DNA from: Opitutaceae bacterium
GTDB taxonomy: Bacteria; Verrucomicrobiota; Verrucomicrobiia; Opitutales; Opitutaceae
Reading direction: 5' to 3'
DNA length: 16,429 bases
NCBI GenBank assembly: GCA_020847775.1
Contig: JADLBI010000109.1
Coordinates: 1 to 16,429 of the forward strand
Of the stretch, positions 8,062 through 15,947 are shown one piece after another (the first letter of the stretch is position 1; each line of letters begins with the position of its first letter). The notes under the pieces were generated by a model. That model saw only the letters and a list, made by a program, of their open reading frames with translations. It was not told where the DNA came from and did no database searches. A program made the translations under genes and the position numbers.

Positions 8062-8730
8062 GTGAACCAAGTCTTCAAAACCGTCCAACCATCAGATCAC
8101 CGGATCGCGCTGTTCTCACTGGGGCTCGCTCCGGTGATAATCTGGTCGTGGATCAATCCCCACGACCGCGTGACGTGGTGGCTGGAGTCAATCCCGGCGT
8201 TGGCCGGGCTGGGCCTGTTGTGGTGGTATCGCGGGAAATTTCCGCTCAGCACGTTGCTGCTCGGGCTAATTTGGGCGCACTGCGTGGTTTTGTTGGTGGG
8301 CGGACATTACACCTATGCCGAAGTGCCGCTGGGCGAATGGCTGCGCGAGCTGACCGGCGGGACGCGCAACAACTACGACAAGCTGGGCCACTTCTTCCAG
8401 GGATTCATGCCCGCGATTCTAGCGCGGGAACTCTTACTGCGAAAGTCACCACTGGGCACGACGGAGTGGAGGCCGACCAGCCGGTGGCTCGGCTTTATCT
8501 GCGGCAGTGTGCCGCTGGCCTTCAGCGCATTCTATGAATTGCTTGAATGGTGGGCCGCCGAGCTGGGCGGAGCGGAGGCCGATGCGTTTCTGGGCACCCA
8601 AGGCTATAACTGGGACACGCAAAGCGACATGCTGCTGGCGTTGATCGGCGCGACGGTGGCCCTACTGGCGCTGTCGCGCGCGCACGATCGCTCACTGTGC
8701 CATCTGCGGGCCAGCGCGCAGGCGCAGTAG
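8062..8730 (+). CDS. DUF2238 (YjdF-like) inner-membrane protein
   Basis: A 222-residue hydrophobic protein with about six predicted membrane segments (roughly residues 15-31, 43-56, 62-80, 110-124, 143-163 and 187-205). It matches DUF2238/YjdF by conserved polar motifs at the membrane: GGHYTYAEVP, NNYDKLGHFFQGF, FYELLEWW and FLGTQGYNWDTQSDM. The clustered His, Asp and Glu residues (H82, D106, H110, E159, E162, D185, D189) hint at a metal or catalytic site, but the family's function is unknown to me. It starts with GTG 24 bp after the aminotransferase stop. Its last 39 bp overlap the 3' end of the convergent aminotransferase gene. The C-terminal tail after residue 206 is not conserved-looking, so the overlap may reflect a drifted stop codon. 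Confidence 0.85.
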   Translation: MNQVFKTVQPSDHRIALFSLGLAPVIIWSWINPHDRVTWWLESIPALAGLGLLWWYRGKFPLSTLLLGLIWAHCVVLLVGGHYTYAEVPLGEWLRELTGGTRNNYDKLGHFFQGFMPAILARELLLRKSPLGTTEWRPTSRWLGFICGSVPLAFSAFYELLEWWAAELGGAEADAFLGTQGYNWDTQSDMLLALIGATVALLALSRAHDRSLCHLRASAQAQ

Positions 8731-9861
8731 ACGCTCGCCCGCCGCGTGCAGCGTGGCCGGGCGCTTGGCGAAATTCAGGCGCACATAGCGATTTTCGGGA
8801 TATGGGAAAAAACTGGAGCCCGGCACGGGAGCGACGCCGATCTGCCGCGCCATCCACTGCGCGCAATCGAGGTCGTTCGTAAAGCCTAGTGGCGACACAT
8901 CCACCATCACAAAATAGGCACCTTCCGGCCGGGTGTAGTGGAGGCCGGTTTGATCGAGATAACCGCAAAGGATGTCGCGTTGCGCGGCGTATTCGGCGGC
9001 TAGTGCGGCGTAGTAATCAGGCGTGAAATTCAACGCCGTCACGACCGCGTGTTGCAATGGTGCGGCGGCACCGACGGTCAGGAAGTCGTGGATCTTGCGC
9101 GCTTGCGCGATGATGTCGGCCGACGCATGCACGTAACCCAAGCGCCAGCCGGTGATGGCAAAGGTTTTCGACAGCGACGAGCACGATAGGGTGCGTCGCG
9201 CCATGCCGGGCAGGGCGGCGAAGTAAACGTGTCCACGGCCGTCGAACACGATGTGCTCATAAACTTCGTCGGTGATGACGAAGGTGTCGAACTCCTCGGC
9301 GAGCGCGGCGATCTGGAGCAGCTCATCCCGCGTGAAAACGCGGCCGCATGGATTTGACGGATTGCACAGAATGAACGCCTTCAACCCTGTCGCAAAAGCG
9401 GCGCGCAATTCCGCAGGATCAAAGCGATACTCTGGTGGATGCAAGTGCACATGCACCGGCGTGGCTCCGGTCAGGATCGCGTCGGCGTTGTAGTTCTCAT
9501 AGAAGGGCGAAAACAATCCGACGCGGTCACCGGGATCGCACACCGTCATCATGGCGACCATCATGGCTTCGGTCGCGCCGCAAGTGACGACGAGGTCGCT
9601 TTGCGGATCGACGGGCAGACCGGTGAAATGGTTGAGCTTTCGCGCCAGCGCCTCGCGCAATTCCGGCGCGCCCCAGGTGATGGCGTATTGGTGCCGTCCC
9701 GCATCCATCGCATCCTTGGCCGCCTGCACGAGACCGGGCGGTGGATCGCCGTCGGGAAATCCTTGCGCAAGGTTGATCGCGTTGTGTTGCCGGGCCACCC
9801 GCGTCATTTCACGAATGAGTGATTCAGTGAAACGGGCGGAGCGGCGAGAGGTGACAGGCAT
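8692..9861 (-). CDS. Class I PLP aminotransferase, methionine/kynurenine aminotransferase type
   Basis: A second fold-type I aminotransferase, 389 residues. INLAQGFPDGDPP and QYAITWGAPELREALA resemble the subgroup that includes bacterial methionine (YbdL-like) and kynurenine aminotransferases. Other marks are CNPSNPCGRVF (cofactor contact), ITDEVYEHIVFDG with the PLP-ring Asp (198), the Schiff-base Lys 232 in SSLSKTFAITGWRLGY, and YVRLNFA with the carboxylate-binding Arg near the C-terminus. The ATG at 9861 is chosen because the conserved N-terminal block follows closely; the open frame runs 39 codons further upstream, but those overlap the DUF3817 gene and look unrelated. It is the last gene of a four-gene minus-strand run, 20 bp after DUF3817. 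Substrate choice (methionine, an aromatic amino acid or aspartate) cannot be settled here; methionine salvage is one option, but no other salvage gene is present. Confidence 0.85.
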   Translation of the reverse strand: MPVTSRRSARFTESLIREMTRVARQHNAINLAQGFPDGDPPPGLVQAAKDAMDAGRHQYAITWGAPELREALARKLNHFTGLPVDPQSDLVVTCGATEAMMVAMMTVCDPGDRVGLFSPFYENYNADAILTGATPVHVHLHPPEYRFDPAELRAAFATGLKAFILCNPSNPCGRVFTRDELLQIAALAEEFDTFVITDEVYEHIVFDGRGHVYFAALPGMARRTLSCSSLSKTFAITGWRLGYVHASADIIAQARKIHDFLTVGAAAPLQHAVVTALNFTPDYYAALAAEYAAQRDILCGYLDQTGLHYTRPEGAYFVMVDVSPLGFTNDLDCAQWMARQIGVAPVPGSSFFPYPENRYVRLNFAKRPATLHAAGERLLRLRAGPQMAQ

Positions 9862-9881
9862 GGGGTAGGGCCGGCGGCGTT

Positions 9882-10196
9882 CTATTTGCCCGCCCCTGAT
9901 GTCTCCCACCGCCGGATGCGCCGGTCGAAGAAGAATGGCACGATGGGCACAAAGGATAGCGCGAAAACCGTCAGACAACGTTTGACCGAAAGTCCTTTAA
10001 GCTTGGCTTGAATAAGCGCCAGAGCGAGGGCGACGAATAGAATCCCGTGGATCATACCGACGATGCGCACGGGGAGCGGCTGGCCCGCGAGATATTTGAG
10101 CGGCATGGCTACGCCCAACAGCAGCAGATAGGACACCGCCTCGGCCAAGGCCACATGGCGCAGGAAGGCGAGCGGGGTGCGCGCGTCAGAGGCCAA
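9882..10196 (-). CDS. DUF3817 small integral membrane protein
   Basis: From a TTG at 10196 this is 104 residues with three membrane helices (about 14-33, 44-63 and 72-90). The pattern matches DUF3817: AEAVSYLLLLGVAMPLKYLAG, in which a charged Glu sits in helix one, then VRIVGMIHGILFV, and a final VPFFFDRR. The function of the family is unknown. I prefer the TTG because a run GGTGGGGGGA lies about 8 bases upstream, the only Shine-Dalgarno-like match in the window, and because it gives the usual family length. ATG codons at 10235 and 10262 would add 13 or 22 residues of non-conserved sequence inside the methyltransferase gene. With TTG the gene overlaps the methyltransferase stop by 11 bp, implying translational coupling. 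The aminotransferase gene follows 20 bp later. Confidence 0.8.
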   Translation of the reverse strand: MASDARTPLAFLRHVALAEAVSYLLLLGVAMPLKYLAGQPLPVRIVGMIHGILFVALALALIQAKLKGLSVKRCLTVFALSFVPIVPFFFDRRIRRWETSGAGK

Positions 10197-11115
10197 CGGC
10201 GTTTCCCCCCACCCATTTTTGCAAGGCGATGACATCCTGCCGCCGGTCCCAGCCGGCTTCATGATAATGTAGCAGTTTCCAAGTTGAGCAGTCCATCAGT
10301 TGGTCAATGACAAAGGCCGGGCTGGCGAGGCTGAAACCGTATTCAGGGGTTGCTTCGTAGGGCACGTAGCCAAAACCACCGGATTGGTAGTCGTGGAGTA
10401 GGGTGGCCACTTGGGCGTCGGTCAACTCGTGGCGATTGGCGCGCTGGGCGAATTCGCGCGCGCAGAACCGACCGTGCATCGTGAACACGAGGATGCCGCG
10501 ATGACCGACCACGCGGGTGAAAAATCGCATGAAGTCGCGGCATTTGACCTCGGACAGGTGCGTCAGCAAGGAGCCGCACCAGACTAGATCGACGACGCCT
10601 TGATGCGGAATGCGGTCCACCTCGGTCTCCGAATACTCAGGCACCGCGCCAAAAGTCTTGGCGCAGAAATCAACCCCGTCGCGGTTCAAGTCGCAGGCGA
10701 CCAGTTCCGCGTGGGGAAAGGCGCGGCGCAGGAAGCGCATCACCCGGCCGTGACCGCAGGGCAGGTCGAGGATACGGCTGATGGTCTCCCGCGGGCGGCC
10801 CGAGGCGATCAGTGCGGCTTCGACGGCGCGAAGCGCGGAGACGCCCGCGCCGAAGTAGTGTTCGAGGTCGCCCTTGCACATCTCGTCGCCGGGCGCGATT
10901 TCCCGCGAGACGCCCTTAAGTGCGTCGTGGCCGTAAATCCAGCGACGCCCTTCGGCGAAACCGCTGGCCACAAAGTGGCTCCAGCCGGACAGGATGTTGC
11001 CTTGGGCGACCCCGGCGGCGATGTCGGCGTAGAGCTGCAAGTATCCGTCCTCGTCAAACTCTTCGCGCGTCGGCATGCGCGCCACCTGGCGACTGATGTC
11101 CGTGAGTTCAGGCAT
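10186..11115 (-). CDS. Class I SAM-dependent methyltransferase with N-terminal glycan-associated module
   Basis: A 309-residue cytoplasmic protein in two parts. Residues about 20-58 (FDEDGYLQLYADIAAGVAQG, then SGWSHFVASGFAEGR) match the short FDxxxYLxxYxDV...HYxxxGxxEGR module often attached to glycosyltransferases and surface-glycan enzymes. Residues about 112-240 form a Rossmann-type methyltransferase: motif I LDLPCGHGRVMRFLRRAF (116-133), an acidic strand end at VACDLN (139-144), and VDLVWCGSLLTHL as the post-II/IV region. The acceptor cannot be read from sequence. The ATG at 11115 is 16 bp after the isocitrate dehydrogenase stop, so the two are probably co-transcribed. The open frame extends 36 codons upstream into icd, but those residues are low-complexity Ser/Arg/Pro and look non-coding in this frame. 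Confidence 0.82.
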   Translation of the reverse strand: MPELTDISRQVARMPTREEFDEDGYLQLYADIAAGVAQGNILSGWSHFVASGFAEGRRWIYGHDALKGVSREIAPGDEMCKGDLEHYFGAGVSALRAVEAALIASGRPRETISRILDLPCGHGRVMRFLRRAFPHAELVACDLNRDGVDFCAKTFGAVPEYSETEVDRIPHQGVVDLVWCGSLLTHLSEVKCRDFMRFFTRVVGHRGILVFTMHGRFCAREFAQRANRHELTDAQVATLLHDYQSGGFGYVPYEATPEYGFSLASPAFVIDQLMDCSTWKLLHYHEAGWDRRQDVIALQKWVGGNAVGL

Positions 11116-11131
11116 GGATTGCGCCGGGCGA

Positions 11132-13357
11132 TCAGAGCGCCGCGATGATGGCGTTGAGCGTGGTACTGGGGCGCATGGCCTGGTCACCGAGGTGATCGTC
11201 CGGCTGATAATAACCGCCGACATCGGCGGGTTTGCCTTGAGCGGCGAGCAGCTCGGTCACGATGGTGTTCTCAGCAGCGCCAAGCTTTTCGGCGACGGGG
11301 CGGAAGATCGCGGCGAGCGCGGCGTCGGCCGTTTGGGCGGCGAGGGCGCGCGCCCAGTAAAGCGCGAGGTAGAAATGCGAGCCGCGGTTGTCGATGGTGC
11401 CAAGTTTGCGGCCGGGCGACTTGTCGTTTTCGAGGAACGCGCCGTTGGCGGCGTCGAGCGTTTCGGCGAGGACCTTCGCCTGTGCATTGCCGGTGACGAG
11501 GCTGAGGTGTTCGAACGAGGCGGCGAGGGCGAAGAACTCGCCGAGGCTGTCCCAGCGCAGGTAGTTCTCGTGCAGGAATTGCTCAACGTGCTTCGGCGCG
11601 GAACCGCCGGCGCCGGTTTCAAAAAGGCCGCCACCGTTCATCAGCGGCACGATCGAGAGCATCTTGGCGGAGGTGCCGACTTCGAGAATGGGGAAAAGGT
11701 CGGTGAGGTAGTCGCGCAGGACGTTGCCGGTGACGCTGATGGTGTCCTGTCCCTTGACGATGCGTTCGAGGGTGAACTGGCAGGCGGCGGCGGGGGGGAG
11801 GATGCGCAGGTCGAGTCCAGTGGTGTCGTGGTCCTTGAGATAGGTTTCCACCTTGGCGATGAGCTGCGCGTCGTGCGCGCGGGCGCGGTCGAGCCAGAAT
11901 ATCGCGGGGGTGCGCGAGAGGCGCGCGCGGTTGACGGCCAGTTTAACCCAGTCGCGGACCGGCGCGTCCTTGGTCTGGCAGGCGCGCCAAACGTCACCGG
12001 CTTTGACCGCGTGCTCGAGCAGCACTTTGCCGGTTTCATCGGTCACACGGATGTTGCCATCGGTGGCGGCCTCGAAAGTCTTGTTGTGTGAGCCATATTC
12101 TTCGGCGGCTTGGGCCATGAGGCCGACGTTGGGCACCGAGCCCATGGTGCGCGGGTCGAGCGCGCCGTGTTTTTTGCAGAATTCGATGACGGCGTCGTAA
12201 ACGCCGGCGTAGGAGCTGTCGGGAATGACGGCGAGGGTGTCCTGCGTCTTGCCCGCGGCGTCCCACATTTTGCCGCCAGCGCGAATCATCGCGGGCATCG
12301 AAGCGTCGATGATGACATCGGAGGGCACGTGCAGATTGGTGATGCCTTGGTCGGAATTGACCATGGCGAGGGCCGGGCCGTTGGCGTAGGCGGTCTGGAT
12401 GTCAGCCTCAATCACGGCTTTGCGGTCGGCGGGCAGCTGCTGGATTTTTTCCACGAGGTCGCCGAGGCCGTTATTCAGATCGACACCGAGTTCAGTGATC
12501 GTTGCGGCGTGCTTGGCGAGCAGGTCCTTGAAAAACACGCGGACCGCGTGACCGAAAAGAATCGGGTCGGAGACCTTCATCATCGTGGCTTTGAGATGGA
12601 GTGAGAAGAGCACGCCCTCGGCTTTGGCGCGGGCGATTTGCGCGGCGTAGAACGACACGAGCGCCTGTTTGTCCATGCGGGTCGCGTCGAGGATTTCTCC
12701 GGCCTTGAGCGCGAGCTTGGGCAGGAGGGCTTTGGTGGTGCCGTCGGCAGCAACGAACTCGATCTTCGCCGTGGTCGCGGTGGATAGGGTCACACTCTTT
12801 TCATTGGCGAAGAAATCATCCCGGCCCATGGTGGCGACGGCGGTATTCGATTCGGCGGACCAAGCCCCCATGGAATGCGGGTGGGCTTTGGCGTAATCTT
12901 TGACCGCTTTGGGCGCGCGGCGGTCGGAATTGCCTTCGCGCAGCACGGGGTTTACCGCGGAGCCCTTCACTTTGTCGTAACGGGCCTTGATGTCCTTCTC
13001 CGCGTCGGTTTTCGGCGATTCGGGATAATCGGGCACCGCGTAACCGTGGGCCTGTAGTTCGGCGATGCACTCTTTTAGCTGCGGAATGGAGGCGGAAATA
13101 TTGGGCAGCTTGATGATGTTGGCCTCGGGCTGCTTGGCGAGTTCGCCCAATTCGGCGAGGTGGTCACCGACGCGCTGGGCCGCGGTCAGCCTTTCCGGGA
13201 AATGAGCCAAAATGCGAGCCGCCACAGAGATGTCGCGCGTCTCGATGTTGATGCCAGCGTGCTTGGTGAACGCCTGCACAATCGGGAGGAGGGAGTAGGT
13301 GGCGAGCGCGGGAGCCTCGTCGGTCTTCGTGTAGATGATGGTCGGTTTCGCGGACAT
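11132..13357 (-). CDS. icd: Monomeric-type NADP-dependent isocitrate dehydrogenase
   Basis: This enzyme oxidatively decarboxylates isocitrate to 2-oxoglutarate in the TCA cycle, producing NADPH. Its 741 residues fit the monomeric class (about 740), which is unrelated in length to the ~420-residue dimeric enzyme. Diagnostic blocks are YTKTDEAPALATYSLLPI at the N-terminus, NPVLREGNSDRRAPKAVKDY (136-155), HPHSMGAWSAES with the substrate-site Ser, HLKATMMKVSDPILFGH with the catalytic-type Lys (near 256-261), the D of DASMPAMIRAGGKMWD, and SVPNVGLMAQAAEEYGSH. The C-terminal NADP region includes DNRGSHFYLALYWA. ATG 13357 starts the conserved MSAKPTIIYTK block; the frame is open for 35 more codons upstream, which look non-coding. 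It heads the four-gene minus-strand run and is divergent from xylulokinase across 162 bp. No key residue appears missing. Confidence 0.95.
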   Translation of the reverse strand: MSAKPTIIYTKTDEAPALATYSLLPIVQAFTKHAGINIETRDISVAARILAHFPERLTAAQRVGDHLAELGELAKQPEANIIKLPNISASIPQLKECIAELQAHGYAVPDYPESPKTDAEKDIKARYDKVKGSAVNPVLREGNSDRRAPKAVKDYAKAHPHSMGAWSAESNTAVATMGRDDFFANEKSVTLSTATTAKIEFVAADGTTKALLPKLALKAGEILDATRMDKQALVSFYAAQIARAKAEGVLFSLHLKATMMKVSDPILFGHAVRVFFKDLLAKHAATITELGVDLNNGLGDLVEKIQQLPADRKAVIEADIQTAYANGPALAMVNSDQGITNLHVPSDVIIDASMPAMIRAGGKMWDAAGKTQDTLAVIPDSSYAGVYDAVIEFCKKHGALDPRTMGSVPNVGLMAQAAEEYGSHNKTFEAATDGNIRVTDETGKVLLEHAVKAGDVWRACQTKDAPVRDWVKLAVNRARLSRTPAIFWLDRARAHDAQLIAKVETYLKDHDTTGLDLRILPPAAACQFTLERIVKGQDTISVTGNVLRDYLTDLFPILEVGTSAKMLSIVPLMNGGGLFETGAGGSAPKHVEQFLHENYLRWDSLGEFFALAASFEHLSLVTGNAQAKVLAETLDAANGAFLENDKSPGRKLGTIDNRGSHFYLALYWARALAAQTADAALAAIFRPVAEKLGAAENTIVTELLAAQGKPADVGGYYQPDDHLGDQAMRPSTTLNAIIAAL

Positions 13358-13519
13358 GCTGGTTTGGCGGTTAAGCGGGGCAGATTGGGCGGCGCTTCCG
13401 ATATGGTCAAAGGCAATTGGCATTTTGCGCGGCATATCAGCCCGGGAAATAACCCGAAGCACATTGGCAAAACTGGAGCTTCACGGTGGTGGGATTTTCT
13501 GCCCCAATGACGCGACCCC

Positions 13520-15043
13520 ATGAGCTTGTATATCGGTATTGATTCCGGCACCCAGAGCACCAAAGCGATCGTCCTTGATCTCGCAGAACGCAAAGTCATC
13601 GCGGAGGCCCGCGCGCCCCACGCGTTGATCACCGGGTTGCCGCCCGGTCATATGGAGCAGCACCCGCGCGACTGGATCGAGGCCTTGGACAACACGCTTG
13701 CGGCGGTGCTGGCCAAGGTGGACGCGAAGCGCGTGCGCGGTATCGGCGTTTCCGGCCAGCAGCATGGCTTTGTGCCGCTCGATGCGAACGGCGAAGTCAT
13801 CCGTCCCGCGAAGCTCTGGTGCGACACCTCGACGACCAAGGAGTGCGAACTACTGACCAGGAAACTCGGCGGGGCCAAAGCCGTCATCCGTCGGGCGGGC
13901 CTGCCGTTTTTGCCCGGCTACACCGCGCCGAAAATCCTCTGGCTGAAGCGGCATGAACCAGCGAATTACCGCAAGCTGCGCCAAGTGCTGCTCCCTCACG
14001 ATTACCTGAATTTTTATCTGACCGGCAACTATGCCATGGAGCACGGGGACGCTTCTGGCTCGGCCCTGATGGATGTGCGCAAACGCATATGGTCCAAGGC
14101 GGTGATCAACGCGATTGATCCCAATCTGGCCGACTGGCTGCCGCCCTTGCGCGCGTCGTCTGGGATTGTTGGTCCCTTGCGTCCAGCCGTCGCGGCCAAA
14201 CTCGGTCTGGCTCCCGACGTGATCGTTTCGGCCGGCGGCGGCGACAACATGATGGGGGCGATCGGCACTGGTAATGTGAAACCCGGGGTCGTGACCGCGA
14301 GCTTCGGCACGAGTGGAACGATTTACGCCTTTGCCGAAAAACCGGTGGTGGACACACAAGGGGAAATCGCGGCGTTTTGCGATTCGACCGGCGGCTGGTT
14401 GCCGCTGTTGTGCACGATGAATGTGACGACGGTCACGGAGCGGATGCGCGCGCTATTCGGCCAAGAGCACGCGGCGTTCGACACGGCGGTGAGCGCGGCG
14501 CCCGCAGGCGCGAGCGGGCTGGTGTTGCTGCCTTATCTCGCGGGCGAGCGCACGCCTAACGTGCCAGATGGCACGGGCGTGCTCTTCGGGATGACGGCGG
14601 AGAACCTCAACCCCGCCCAGCTCGCGCGCGCAGCGATGGAAGGCGTAACCATGGGGATGAATCACGGTTTGAATCGACTGGCCGCGCTGGGGGTGAAACC
14701 AAAAGAGATTCGGGTCACCGGTGGCGGCGCGAAATCTCCGGTCTGGCGGCAAATCATGGCCGACGTGTTTGGCGTGCCGGTGGTCGCGATGGTAGAGGAC
14801 GAAGGCGCTGCGCTCGGCGGGGCGATTCAAGCCGCTTGGGCGCAGGCGCGCCTCAGACAACCGAAGGTGAAAATCACCAAGTTCATCGAAGGCGTGGTGG
14901 CGGTGGATGCGAGAACCCGCTGTCGACCGGATAAAAAACGCACCGCGCTCTACCGTGAAATTCAGGCTGTGCAGGACAAGCTCAGCGGTGATTTGCGCGC
15001 GGTTTTCACGGCTCAGCGCAAGCTGGCGCAACGGTTGGGCTAG
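13520..15043 (+). CDS. xylB: Xylulokinase (FGGY carbohydrate kinase)
   Basis: Xylulokinase phosphorylates D-xylulose with ATP to xylulose 5-phosphate, feeding the pentose phosphate pathway in the cytoplasm. The 507-residue protein has both FGGY halves. The N-terminal domain has YIGIDSGTQSTK (phosphate loop), VSGQQHGF with the sugar-site Gln/His pair typical of xylulokinases, and a catalytic Asp 242 in SAGGGDNMMGAIGTG. The C-terminal domain has SFGTSGTI, LLPYLAGERTPN and ATP-site VTGGGAKSPVWRQIMADV, ending EDEGAALGGAIQAAWA. The ATG directly precedes the conserved first strand and has no Shine-Dalgarno sequence. No xylose isomerase gene is in the window. It converges on the AraC-type regulator with a 4-bp overlap. 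A related FGGY kinase substrate is possible, but the signature favours xylulose. Confidence 0.9.
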   Translation: MSLYIGIDSGTQSTKAIVLDLAERKVIAEARAPHALITGLPPGHMEQHPRDWIEALDNTLAAVLAKVDAKRVRGIGVSGQQHGFVPLDANGEVIRPAKLWCDTSTTKECELLTRKLGGAKAVIRRAGLPFLPGYTAPKILWLKRHEPANYRKLRQVLLPHDYLNFYLTGNYAMEHGDASGSALMDVRKRIWSKAVINAIDPNLADWLPPLRASSGIVGPLRPAVAAKLGLAPDVIVSAGGGDNMMGAIGTGNVKPGVVTASFGTSGTIYAFAEKPVVDTQGEIAAFCDSTGGWLPLLCTMNVTTVTERMRALFGQEHAAFDTAVSAAPAGASGLVLLPYLAGERTPNVPDGTGVLFGMTAENLNPAQLARAAMEGVTMGMNHGLNRLAALGVKPKEIRVTGGGAKSPVWRQIMADVFGVPVVAMVEDEGAALGGAIQAAWAQARLRQPKVKITKFIEGVVAVDARTRCRPDKKRTALYREIQAVQDKLSGDLRAVFTAQRKLAQRLG

Positions 15044-15828
15044 CGTTGGGTGCCGGGGCTGCGGCCGAAGCGTCCGCGATAGGCGCGGCCAAAAGTATTG
15101 CTGCTGGTGAAACCGCTGGCGATGGCGACATCCTGCACGTTTAACCGGGTGGCCAGTAGCATGGCGCGCGCGTGTTCCAGGCGTAGCCGACGTAGCATGG
15201 CACCGGGGGATTCACCGTAACGCACCGTAAACTGGCGAATGAAATGCTCTCGACTGATGCCGCATTTCTGCGCGACGCCTTTCAGGTTTATGGGGGAGCG
15301 AAAATGGTTCCGCACATAATGATGGCCGAACTCGATGGGATCGGTGCTCTGCGTGGCCTGCACCTGTCCTCGGTAAAGCGCGATCAGCAGCCGGTGCAAC
15401 AGTTCGCCTTCTTCCAGTCGGTCGCGAAATTTTCGCTGGCGGTAGCGTTGCATGGTTTCGTCAAACAAGCCCGCCGCCTCGGAATGGTCCGGCATGCGCA
15501 CCACCGCGCCGAAGTCGCCGCGCAGTCGCGCGAAGAGCGGCTTCAAATCGCCGGGCGCAAAGGAGATGAATTGCAGGCGGTAGGGCTCCGTGGCCTCAGG
15601 TGGATAACCGTAGGTGCTGGGCTCCGCATGGGTGAATAGCATCGTCTGTCCCGGCTGAACCAAGCGTCGGCCCGTGGTGTCGGCAAAAAAAGCCGCGCCC
15701 GCGATGGTGCGTTGAATGACAAAGGTCGCAGGGGCCTCCCGCAGGGCGTTTTCGAAATGGTAATCGGCGGAGCGCTGCACTTCCTCGGCGGCCACGCGGA
15801 CATGGGGAAAGATATCGGATTCAGCCAT
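15040..15828 (-). CDS. AraC-family transcriptional regulator
   Basis: A 262-residue DNA-binding regulator. The first about 165 residues are a cupin-like sensor domain (FVIQRTIAGAAFF, LVQPGQTMLFTHAEP, PYRLQFISFAPGD), the kind that binds a sugar in AraC-family proteins. The C-terminal about 95 residues hold two helix-turn-helices: one at about 183-203 (LKGVAQKCGISREHFIRQF) followed by GESPGAMLRRLRLEHARAML, and one at about 230-250 (VQDVAIASGFTSSNTFGRAY), ending FGRSPG. The ATG at 15828 is preferred; the frame is open upstream only to a TTG at 15915, which would place 29 residues across the promoter region. It is divergent from the GH4 gene and convergent with xylulokinase, so it probably controls these sugar genes. 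The inducer is unknown; a xylan-derived sugar is the natural guess from the neighbours. Confidence 0.9.
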   Translation of the reverse strand: MAESDIFPHVRVAAEEVQRSADYHFENALREAPATFVIQRTIAGAAFFADTTGRRLVQPGQTMLFTHAEPSTYGYPPEATEPYRLQFISFAPGDLKPLFARLRGDFGAVVRMPDHSEAAGLFDETMQRYRQRKFRDRLEEGELLHRLLIALYRGQVQATQSTDPIEFGHHYVRNHFRSPINLKGVAQKCGISREHFIRQFTVRYGESPGAMLRRLRLEHARAMLLATRLNVQDVAIASGFTSSNTFGRAYRGRFGRSPGTQR

Positions 15829-15845
15829 TGGCGTCAAAATCACAT

Positions 15846-15860
15846 TATGCACATCGCATA
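15846..15860. promoter_or_regulatory. Inverted repeat TATGC-N5-GCATA between the AraC regulator and GH4 genes
   Basis: Perfect 5-bp arms around a 5-base spacer, 18 bp upstream of the regulator's ATG on the minus strand. The 119-bp divergent gap is visibly more AT-rich than the flanking genes, as expected for promoters. A second perfect repeat with the same spacer length lies 28 bp away, centre to centre. It is a candidate operator; AraC proteins more often bind direct repeats, so chance is a real alternative. Confidence 0.3.
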
Positions 15861-15873
15861 TCAATCTTTTGCT

Positions 15874-15888
15874 ATCGCGCCGGGCGAT
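15874..15888. promoter_or_regulatory. Inverted repeat ATCGC-N5-GCGAT between the AraC regulator and GH4 genes
   Basis: Perfect 5-bp arms around a 5-base spacer (gccgg), about 60 bp upstream of the GH4 ATG. A near-identical string (ATTGCGCCGGGCGAT) occurs at 11118-11132 between icd and the methyltransferase gene, and related GC-rich strings occur inside genes. The match may therefore reflect base composition rather than a dedicated operator. Confidence 0.22.
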
Positions 15889-15947
15889 TTCACGGCTAAA
15901 AACAACTCCATTCAACCTCTGTTGCCTAATCCCATCACAATAATCCC

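Noticed and set aside
11075..12091. 338-codon plus-strand open frame opposite icd
   Set aside because: Gly/Val/Glu-rich mirror of the icd codons with no family resemblance.
13445..13458. Short inverted repeat (CGGG-N6-CCCG) in the icd/xylB divergent gap
   Set aside because: Four-base GC arms are common by chance here; no second copy or promoter element supports an operator.
15829..15915. Longer AraC regulator starting at TTG 15915
   Set aside because: The added 29 residues would cover the divergent promoter region and do not resemble the sensor domain; ATG 15828 gives a normal family length.
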